A stretch of 64,000 nt of DNA from Sedimenticola hydrogenitrophicus. GTDB taxonomy: Bacteria > Pseudomonadota > Gammaproteobacteria > Chromatiales > Chromatiaceae. The DNA lies in NCBI RefSeq assembly GCF_029017505.1, contig NZ_JAQGEI010000003.1, positions 124,001 to 188,000 on the forward strand. The letters are read 5' to 3'. A program made the translations under genes and the position numbers. The notes below the pieces were generated by a model, which was given only the letters and a program-made list of their open reading frames with translations, ran no database searches and had not been told where the DNA came from. Below, one piece after another: positions 8,106-14,718 of the stretch. How positions within the stretch are numbered: the first letter of the stretch is position 1; each line of letters opens with the position of its first letter.

Positions 8106-8807
8106 ATGTCCCGCAAGATTCGCTTGTTGATTGTCGAAGACGAGACCGCCATCCGCGGCGGCCTGGTGGATCTGTTCGTATTCCACGGCTATGCGGTTGA
8201 TGCCACCGATGATGGCCGGGAGGGGTTGCGGCTGGCGTTGAGTGGCCGCTATGACCTGATCCTGCTGGATGTCATGCTGCCCGGTGTCAATGGCTTCGAT
8301 ATCTGCGCGCGGATACGAGAGCAGGACCGGGAACAGCCGGTCATCATGCTGACCGCCAAGAGCGGCGATGAGGATGTGATCCAGGGGCTCTCCCTGGGTG
8401 CGGACGATTACGTGGCCAAGCCCTTCTCCGTCACCCAGCTGGTGTTGCGGGTGCAGGCGGTGTTGCGTCGCTCGCGTATCGGCACGCAAGCGGAGAGCCG
8501 GATAAGGCTGGGCGATGCGGTGGAACTGGACTGTCTGAATCTCTCCGGCCGCTGCGGTGATAGCGAACACGCCTTTACCCGGCGGGAGATGGAACTGCTG
8601 CAGTATCTGCATGCCAATGCCGAGCGCCCGGTCTCCCGCGATGAACTGCTGACCCGGGTCTGGGGCTATGCGAAAAATCTCGATCTGGAGACCCGCACGG
8701 TGGATATTCATATCGCCAGGCTGCGGCGCAAGATCGAGCCGGACGCCGCCCATCCGCGTTACCTGGTGACGGTGCGCGGTGCCGGTTACCGGCTGCTGGT
8801 GGAGTGA
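8106..8807 (+). CDS. Response regulator, OmpR/PhoB family
   Basis: 233-residue regulator with a receiver domain (about 5-118; acidic pocket E11-D12, phospho-acceptor D55 in LILLDVMLPG, T/A switch in MLTAKSG and K near KPF) and a C-terminal winged helix (about 130-230; RTVDIHIARLRRKIE recognition helix, YRLLVE end). The kinase gene follows at once (ATG three bases after the stop), so they form a cognate pair. Candidate binding sites are the TTTACA repeats at 7967-8007. Confidence 0.92.
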   Translation: MSRKIRLLIVEDETAIRGGLVDLFVFHGYAVDATDDGREGLRLALSGRYDLILLDVMLPGVNGFDICARIREQDREQPVIMLTAKSGDEDVIQGLSLGADDYVAKPFSVTQLVLRVQAVLRRSRIGTQAESRIRLGDAVELDCLNLSGRCGDSEHAFTRREMELLQYLHANAERPVSRDELLTRVWGYAKNLDLETRTVDIHIARLRRKIEPDAAHPRYLVTVRGAGYRLLVE

Positions 8808-8809
8808 CC

Positions 8810-10891
8810 ATGGGACATGGCAACCGGCTTACCGGCCTGGACCCGACCCGGTTGCGGCGCTGGCTGCTGCTGTTTTTCCTGGCGCTGCTGATCCCCTCCG
8901 GGGTGCTGATCCGGCAATCCTACAGCCAGCTCAAGTGGGAGGCATTTCACCAGTACCGGCTGCAGGCGGAGGCGTTGAGCGCGCGCATCGATGACCGGCT
9001 CAGACGCCTGGTGAACAGCGAAGAGAATCGCCGTTTCAGCGATTATGCCTTCCTTGTGGTGAGCGGGGATCCGGGCGCCGGTTTTCTGCAACGTTCGGCC
9101 CTGTCGAACTATCCGGTCGACTCCTCCGTACCCGGCGTGATCGGCTATTTTCAGGTGGACGACACAGGACGCTTCAGCACGCCGTTGTTGCCCGCCGAGC
9201 CGGAGCAGGCGACCCGCTACGGCATTGCCACGGATGAGGTGAACCGGCGGCTGGCGCTGCATGAGCGTCTGCAACAGATCCTCGGTGAGAACCGGCTGGT
9301 GCGGAGCAACGGGAGCGGGCGCGACCGGACACCCTCCGGGAAGGAGGTGGAGCAGACGCCTGGCGAACCGTCCCCTGGGGTGCCCGCGGTCGGCCTGTCC
9401 GATAGCGGCAGCGGGTCGGCGATGGAGGCGGAGCGGGCCGACCAGCCCCAGGCGGCCTTTGACCGGCTGACCGAGAAATTCAGCAAGCGCCAACAGGCGC
9501 AGGCGCCCGCTGCCACCGCACAGCTGGGCCGGGTGGAGGATCTGAAGCTGGACCGGCGTTTTGAGTCACGGCTTGCCGGGGAGCAGGTCGTCGCCCCGGC
9601 AGAGGAGCAGCAGCGGGGTGCGCAGCGCAGTGTCCGCAAGGAGCGCGGCGTACTGCCGGTGCCGGCGCCGGTCGTGGACGCGGACCAGGCGGTGAGGCCG
9701 CCGGCAAGCCAGGCCGGGGTGCGCATCCACACCTTCGAGAGCGAACTGGACCCGTTCGAGTTCAGCCTGCTGGACAGTGGGCATCTGGTGCTGTTTCGCA
9801 AGGTGTGGCGGGACGGTCGGCGCCTGGTCCAGGGGCTGCTGATCGAACGCCAGCCGTTTCTGCAGGCGACCGTTGCAGACCTGTTCAGGGAGAGCGCCCT
9901 GTCCGGCATGAGTGAGCTGACCCTGGCCTACCGGGGTGATCTGTTCAGCACCTTCCGCGGCAAAAACGCGCAGGGCTATTACAGCCGCGCCGAGGAGTTG
10001 TCCGGGGCGCTGCTCTACCGCAATCGCCTCGCCGCCCCGTTGAGCGAGATGGAGCTGATCTACAGCATCCGGCAGCTGCCGGCCGGTCCCGGAGGCCGTC
10101 TGGTCCTCTGGGTGGCGGCCACCCTGCTGCTGGTGCTGTGTGGCGGGTTCTATCTGCTGTACCGCCTGGGCCTGCGGCAGATCGAGCTGGCCCGGCAGCA
10201 GCAGGATTTCGTTTCCGCCATCAGCCACGAGCTGAAGACGCCGCTGACCTCGATCCGCATGTATGGGGAGATGCTGCGCGAGGGCTGGGCCAGCGAGGAG
10301 AAGAAGCGCAGCTATTACGACTATATCCATGACGAGAGTGAACGCCTCACCCGCCTGATCAACAATGTGCTGCAGCTGGCCCGCATGACGCGTAACGGAT
10401 TGGTGCTGGAGTGTCGGCCGGCCGGTGTGACGGAGCTGTTGGACGGCATCCGGTCGAAAATCGCCTCCGCGGTGGAGCGGGCGGGTTTCGAACTCAGGCT
10501 GCAGGTCGATGAGGCGGCGGCGGGAGCCGTGGTGAAGATCGACAGTGACAGCTTCAGCCAGATCATGATCAACCTGGTGGACAATGCGCTGAAGTTTTCC
10601 CGTGGCGCCGCGATCCGCCGGATCGATATCACGGCGGCGCTGGAGCGCGATAACCGGCTGGTGTTCACAGTCAGGGATTATGGTCCCGGGGTGCCCCGGG
10701 ACCAGATGAAGAAGATATTTCGCCTGTTCTACCGCTCCGAGAATGAACCGACCCGCGAGACCATCGGTACCGGCATCGGCCTGGCGCTGGTCAGTCAGCT
10801 GGCCACCGCCATGGGGGGGCGGGTGGAGGTGATCAACCAACGGCCTGGCGCGGCGTTCCGGGTGATCTTTCCGGTCTGCGCGAGTCCTTAG
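8810..10891 (+). CDS. Sensor histidine kinase with large periplasmic domain
   Basis: 693-residue membrane kinase. Helix 1 is about residues 18-36 and helix 2 about 431-453, leaving a periplasmic region near 390 residues, unusually large. Its middle (about 165-300) is Pro/Gln/Arg/Glu-rich, low in hydrophobics and looks disordered, flanked by two more regular parts. The cytoplasmic part has HisKA (FVSAISHELKTPLTS, phospho-acceptor about H473), the N box NLVDNALKFS, G1 DYGPGVP and G2 GTGIGLAL, all intact. ATG 8810 has GGAG five bases before; GTG 8804 overlaps the regulator stop and is less likely. Given the divergent PspA-like/VWA operon, an envelope-stress signal is likely; the ligand is unknown. 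Confidence 0.9.
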   Translation: MGHGNRLTGLDPTRLRRWLLLFFLALLIPSGVLIRQSYSQLKWEAFHQYRLQAEALSARIDDRLRRLVNSEENRRFSDYAFLVVSGDPGAGFLQRSALSNYPVDSSVPGVIGYFQVDDTGRFSTPLLPAEPEQATRYGIATDEVNRRLALHERLQQILGENRLVRSNGSGRDRTPSGKEVEQTPGEPSPGVPAVGLSDSGSGSAMEAERADQPQAAFDRLTEKFSKRQQAQAPAATAQLGRVEDLKLDRRFESRLAGEQVVAPAEEQQRGAQRSVRKERGVLPVPAPVVDADQAVRPPASQAGVRIHTFESELDPFEFSLLDSGHLVLFRKVWRDGRRLVQGLLIERQPFLQATVADLFRESALSGMSELTLAYRGDLFSTFRGKNAQGYYSRAEELSGALLYRNRLAAPLSEMELIYSIRQLPAGPGGRLVLWVAATLLLVLCGGFYLLYRLGLRQIELARQQQDFVSAISHELKTPLTSIRMYGEMLREGWASEEKKRSYYDYIHDESERLTRLINNVLQLARMTRNGLVLECRPAGVTELLDGIRSKIASAVERAGFELRLQVDEAAAGAVVKIDSDSFSQIMINLVDNALKFSRGAAIRRIDITAALERDNRLVFTVRDYGPGVPRDQMKKIFRLFYRSENEPTRETIGTGIGLALVSQLATAMGGRVEVINQRPGAAFRVIFPVCASP

Positions 10892-11052
10892 GGCTCGCGC
10901 AAAAATAAGTTTCGGTATTCGGTCGCAACTGGACCCCGCTGGCGGCGTTACGCTTTTTGGCAAGGGAACAGCCATTGCCTGCAAAGCGTGCCTTGCCAGC
11001 ATGGCCCAGTTACGCCCTCGGTACTGCGAAATTATTCTTGCGCGAGCCCTTA
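10889..11052. repeat. Long intergenic palindrome, family J, copy 1, between convergent stops
   Basis: Inverted repeat of 164 bp with arms TAGGGCTCGCGCAAAAATAA and TTATTCTTGCGCGAGCCCTTA. The kinase stop TAG is the first three bases of the left arm, and the stop of the convergent CBS gene is the first three bases of the other arm read on the minus strand. It therefore fills the whole gap and is placed like a bidirectional terminator. The inner part holds a second palindrome around GGCAAGG...CCTTGCC. Confidence 0.7.
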
Positions 11053-11493
11053 GTGCGGTGAGTAGTAGACTCCGTTGATGTAGTTGTACAGGTCGTCGAT
11101 GACGATCTCCTGTTCGCTGATGATGCTCTTGACCACATCGCCGATACTCACCAGGCCGATCAGCCGGTTATTTTCCATTACCGGCAGGTGGCGAATGTGT
11201 TTTTCGGTCATGATCGCCAGGCACTCATCCATGTTCGTCTTCTTGTCCACGTAACAGACCTCGGTGGTCATCACCTCCCGCACCAGGGTCTCCTTGGATG
11301 ACTTGCCCTTGATGATGATCTTGCGCGCGTAGTCCCGCTCCGAGAGAATCCCGATCAGCTTGTGCCCCTGCATCACCAGCAGGGCGCCGATATCCTTCTG
11401 GTCCATCAGCACCAGTGCCTCATAAACCGTAGCGTCCGGTGTGATGGACCAGATCTGACCATCTTTTTCCGCCAGTAAATTTTCAACAAACAT
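11050..11493 (-). CDS. CBS-domain protein
   Basis: 147-residue cytoplasmic protein made almost only of two CBS motifs (about 8-60 and 73-130, with GALLVMQ..LIGILSERDYARK and IRHLPVMENNRLIGLVSIGDVVK). Tandem CBS modules bind adenosine nucleotides and act as energy or ionic-strength sensors; the stand-alone form is common in proteobacteria and its target is usually unknown. GAGGTGGGCC precedes ATG 11493. Monocistronic and convergent with the histidine kinase. Confidence 0.9.
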   Translation of the reverse strand: MFVENLLAEKDGQIWSITPDATVYEALVLMDQKDIGALLVMQGHKLIGILSERDYARKIIIKGKSSKETLVREVMTTEVCYVDKKTNMDECLAIMTEKHIRHLPVMENNRLIGLVSIGDVVKSIISEQEIVIDDLYNYINGVYYSPH

Positions 11494-11716
11494 GGCCCAC
11501 CTCGCTGCTCTGACCGCTGAACATACTTATTAGTATAGTAACCGGATGAATAACGGTCTATCTGACCCGTTGGGGGGTTAATTGATTATTCTTAAGGACG
11601 GCATCGCAGAATAACCCTACTCTGTGTCAGAATTAAGAGCCCGGCGGCGGCCCCCGGATCGGCGCGGCGCCTCGGGCGTGTTTTCAACTCACTGGAACGG
11701 TTGCTGAATCTCTGTC

Positions 11717-12928
11717 ATGAAGCGGTTATGGCTGATGCTCTGGCTGATGGCGGGCTGCCTGCTATCCACTTCGGGATATGCACTCCCGCCGCTGCAGCTG
11801 TTTGTCGACATCACGCCGCCGGGGGGCGTGCTGACCCTGCCGGCGGGCCGCTACGCCGGGCCGGCGGTGATCCGGCGGCCGATCACTATCGACGGCCACG
11901 GCGAGGTGACGGTCGACGGCGAGGGCGGTGGCACCGTGCTCACGGTCCAGGCCGACGGGGTGACGCTGCGCGGCCTGCACCTGACCAACTCCGGCCACTC
12001 GCATGATCAGGTGGACGCCGCCCTGCTGCTGGCGGCGGACGACGCGCTGGTGGAGGATAACCGCATCGACGATGTGCTGTTCGGTATCCATATCCGCCAA
12101 TCCAACGGCAATGTGGTGCGCAACAACCGGATTGCATCCCGCGGCGACGCGCCGAGCCTGCGCGGGGAGGGGATCCGCCTCTGGTACAGCTCCGACAATC
12201 TGCTGGAAGGGAACCGCATCCGCGGCGTGCGGGATGTGCTGTTCACCAACTCCACCGACAACCGCTTTGTCGGCAACACCATCGAGAACAGCCGCATCGG
12301 CATGGAGCTGATCTTCTCGCACAATAACGAGATTGAGAACAATACCCTGGCCGGCAATACCAGCGGCATCGTGCTGATCTACTCCAATGAGGTGATCATC
12401 CGCAACAACCGGCTGCTGAACATGCCCGATGCCACCAGTTCCGCGCTGGCGGTAAAGGGGAGTTCCCAGGTGCGGCTGGAGGCCAACGACATCGTTCGCT
12501 GCGCCGTCGGCCTGACCGCCAACTCGCCCACTCACCCGGAGAATATCCTCTATCTCAACGACAACCACTTCGCCTACAACGATGTGGCGATGTATTTCTA
12601 TGGCGAGAAGGGCGGGCATATCGTTCACGGCAACCGCTTCACCGGCAATATCATCCCGGTGGCGGTGAGCGCCGCCACCAGCGCGCGCGGCAACGACTGG
12701 CGCGATAACGCCTGGGATACCTATGAGGGTTTCGACCGCGATCGGGACGGTACCGGCGACACCCCGCACAACATCTATCTCTACTCCGACCGGCTGTGGA
12801 TGGACCGGCCCATGGCCCGCTTCTTCCGTGCATCCCCGGTCCTGGAAATGGTGGATTTCGTCGAGCGCCTGGCCCCCTTCTCCACACCGGAGCTGATCCT
12901 CTCCGATCCCTCGCCGCGCATGCACTGA
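11717..12928 (+). CDS. NosD-like periplasmic beta-helix protein, solitary
   Basis: 403-residue exported protein: signal peptide (about 1-22), then a right-handed parallel beta-helix built from repeated N-x-I/V-x-x-N turns (GNVVRNNRI, DNLLEGNRI, DNRFVGNTI, NEIENNTL), then the hallmark C-terminal segment YSDRLWMDRPMARFFRASP and a VERLAPFS-LILSDPSPR ending. This matches NosD, which with the ABC proteins NosF/NosY supports sulfur delivery for the CuZ centre of nitrous oxide reductase. No nosZ, nosF or nosY is in the window, so either the nos genes are split in this genome or this is a paralogue with another client. No good ribosome site precedes ATG 11717. Confidence 0.82.
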   Translation: MKRLWLMLWLMAGCLLSTSGYALPPLQLFVDITPPGGVLTLPAGRYAGPAVIRRPITIDGHGEVTVDGEGGGTVLTVQADGVTLRGLHLTNSGHSHDQVDAALLLAADDALVEDNRIDDVLFGIHIRQSNGNVVRNNRIASRGDAPSLRGEGIRLWYSSDNLLEGNRIRGVRDVLFTNSTDNRFVGNTIENSRIGMELIFSHNNEIENNTLAGNTSGIVLIYSNEVIIRNNRLLNMPDATSSALAVKGSSQVRLEANDIVRCAVGLTANSPTHPENILYLNDNHFAYNDVAMYFYGEKGGHIVHGNRFTGNIIPVAVSAATSARGNDWRDNAWDTYEGFDRDRDGTGDTPHNIYLYSDRLWMDRPMARFFRASPVLEMVDFVERLAPFSTPELILSDPSPRMH

Positions 12929-13062
12929 ATCCTTGGGGTAATCCCCCGGCTCATCCGGGGCTCGTCAGGCGTGACCTCTGCATGGGGCGAACGCCTCTGG
13001 ATTACAGATGGCAAATGGACTCTCGCCAAGACGCCAAGAAAAGCCGATTCTTTCCTTTAATC

Positions 13063-13269
13063 GTAACTACTCACGGGGTGATTGGCCTACCTTGCCAGCC
13101 TCACGTGATGGCTTGTTTCCTCGAATCCGGCCCCTTTTTCAGCGCCTGCCCAAACTCGCTTCGCTCAAACAAGGGCAGGCTTTAATCTGAAAAAGGGGCC
13201 GGATTCGAGGCGCCATCAAGATCGGCCAACAAGGCAGGCCAATCACTTACAGACCAGGTGAGTAGTTAC
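13063..13269 (+). mobile_element. GTAACTACTC element, copy 1, interrupted
   Basis: Terminal inverted repeats GTAACTACTCAC and GTGAGTAGTTAC, flanked by a direct duplication CTTTAATC on both sides. The body matches the 108-bp copies at 23644 and 29295 but is 99 bp longer because a hairpin (13119-13210) lies in its centre between GATGGC and GCCATC. It has no coding capacity, so it would depend on a transposase acting in trans (a MITE-like element). Confidence 0.7.
13119..13210. repeat. Hairpin element nested in the GTAACTACTC element
   Basis: Perfect 24-bp inverted arms beginning CCTCGAATCCGGCCCC and ending GGGGCCGGATTCGAGG around a 44-bp loop, itself palindromic (GCCTGCCC...GGGCAGGC). It is absent from the two other copies of the host element, so it is a later insertion or expansion. 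Confidence 0.65.
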
Positions 13270-13462
13270 CTTTAATCTTTGCGCTCTTGGCGTCTTGGCG
13301 AGAGTAATGATCCTTTACCGATCCGGGGCCGGGAAGGCGCCGTAAGGCGTCGCATGGCGGTTGCGGCGGGCACGGCCCGCCCTATCGTCGGCTGGGGTTT
13401 ATCTCCGCGCCGGGTCGTGTCAGCATGAAGGCCTGTTTTTTCTGACCTGCGAGCGAGCCTTC

Positions 13463-13969
13463 ATGACCACCCCCGAATCAACCGACCCGCGGCAGGCGGA
13501 GGCGGACTATCAGGCACTGATCGATTCCCAGCGGACCCTGCTGCTCTCCACCGTCACCGCCGCCGGCGAGCCGGAGATCAGTTATGCCCCCTATCTCCGG
13601 GACGAGTCGGGCCGCTTCTATATCTTCGTCAGCGAGCTGGCCGCGCACACGCGGAACCTGCGGCACCAGGGGCGCGCCGCGATCCTGTTCATCCGCCCGG
13701 AGGAGGAGACCCGCAACCCCTTCGCCCGGGAGCGGGTGATCCTGCAGTGCCAGGCGGAGGAGCTCCCCGCGGGCGACCCGGAGCAGGCCGGCCTGCTGTC
13801 GCGGATGGAGCAGCGCTTCGGCGAGACCGTGGCCCTGCTGCGTCGCCTGCCGGACTTCCATCTGTTTGTCCTGACGCCACAAACCGGGCGCTACGTGGCG
13901 GGGTTCGGCAAGGCCTATGACCTGGTACTGCCGGCGGGCGGCCTGCGCCCCGTCACCCCGCCGGACTAA
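13463..13969 (+). CDS. HugZ-like / pyridoxamine 5'-phosphate oxidase-fold protein
   Basis: 168-residue protein with the split-barrel flavin/heme-binding fold: an LLLSTVTAAGEPEISYAPYL strand pair near residues 25-45, FYIFVSELAAHTRNL, and the C-terminal GRYVAGFGKAYDL that is characteristic of HugZ-type heme utilisation proteins. Its biochemical role (heme degradation or flavin binding) cannot be set from sequence. ATG 13463 is chosen because homology-like sequence begins there; the upstream frame is repeat-derived. It is five bases from trmN6 and probably co-transcribed with it. Confidence 0.8.
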   Translation: MTTPESTDPRQAEADYQALIDSQRTLLLSTVTAAGEPEISYAPYLRDESGRFYIFVSELAAHTRNLRHQGRAAILFIRPEEETRNPFARERVILQCQAEELPAGDPEQAGLLSRMEQRFGETVALLRRLPDFHLFVLTPQTGRYVAGFGKAYDLVLPAGGLRPVTPPD

Positions 13970-13974
13970 GCGCG

Positions 13975-14715
13975 GTGTCAACTTTCCGCTTTCAGCAGTT
14001 CGGTGTGCGGCAGGGCGAAACGGCCATGAAGGTGTGCACCGATGCCACCCTGTTCGGCGCCACGGCCCCGGTCGCCGGTGGTGAACGGGTGCTGGATATC
14101 GGCGCCGGGAGCGGCCTGCTGTCGCTGATGCTGATGCAACTGGGGGCGGGGCGGGTCACTGCCGTTGAACTGGCCGCGTCGGCGTGTCGTGACGCCGCTG
14201 CCAATTTCGCCGCCAGTCCCTGGTCCGGGCGGCTGGAGTTGGTGTGGCGGTCGATACAGGACTACGCGACCGACTGCGACCGGCGCTACGATCTGATCAT
14301 CAGCAATCCGCCCTTTTTCGAACAACACACCAAAAGCGGCACAAAGCTGCGTCGCCTGGCCCGGCACGCCGACCGCCTGCCCTATGCCGAACTGGTGCCG
14401 ATCGCCGCCCGCCTGTTGTGCGAGGACGGATGTTTCTACCTGCTGATCCCGGTGCACGGGGTGGCCCGGGTCAGCGCGCTGGCGGCGGCTGCCGGCCTGC
14501 GGCTGAACGGGCGCGTCGACTATGCCGGATATGGCCACAGCCAGGCCAAGGTGGCCGCGCTCAGCTTCGGTCGCCGGCCCGAAATGTTCGTCTCCCGCCG
14601 GCTGGTCATCTATAATGCAGCGCGCCTTTACAGTGAAGAGAGTACCCGTTATCTCGCTCCCTTTCTGTTGCGGTTTGCCGCCCCGGCCCCGGGCGCGGAG
14701 CCCCTATTGGAGTAG
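13975..14715 (+). CDS. trmN6: tRNA1(Val) (adenine(37)-N6)-methyltransferase
   Basis: 246-residue SAM-dependent methyltransferase that modifies A37 of tRNA-Val1. The N-terminus FRFQQFGVRQGETAMKVCTDA is diagnostic for the TrmN6 (YfiC) family. SAM motif I is VLDIGAGSGLLSL (about 40-52) and motif IV is NPPFF (about 111-115), the N6-adenine methylase signature. Length matches the E. coli enzyme. GTG start at 13975, five bases after the HugZ-like stop; ppc starts three bases after its own stop, so the three genes look like one transcript. Confidence 0.92.
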   Translation: MSTFRFQQFGVRQGETAMKVCTDATLFGATAPVAGGERVLDIGAGSGLLSLMLMQLGAGRVTAVELAASACRDAAANFAASPWSGRLELVWRSIQDYATDCDRRYDLIISNPPFFEQHTKSGTKLRRLARHADRLPYAELVPIAARLLCEDGCFYLLIPVHGVARVSALAAAAGLRLNGRVDYAGYGHSQAKVAALSFGRRPEMFVSRRLVIYNAARLYSEESTRYLAPFLLRFAAPAPGAEPLLE

Positions 14716-14718
14716 ACT

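Larger units (their letters stand above)
12932..13348. repeat. Family C repeat region, copy 1 (with two nested insertions)
   Basis: Core inverted repeat from CTCTCGCCAAGACGC (13020) to GCGTCTTGGCGAGAG (13304), flanked by sequence also shared with 43240-43632: CCTTGG-TAA-CCCCCGGCT about 90 bp before, and CTTTACCGATCCGGGG...GAAGGCG after it. A GTAACTACTC element (13063-13269) is inserted in the loop at CCTTTAATC, and that element itself contains another hairpin. No gene is seen in 12929-13462. Confidence 0.75.

Noticed and set aside
13020-13304. Repeat-rich intergenic DNA as a CRISPR array.
   Set aside because: There are no regularly spaced short direct repeats; the repeats are inverted arms of palindromes, and no cas gene is near.
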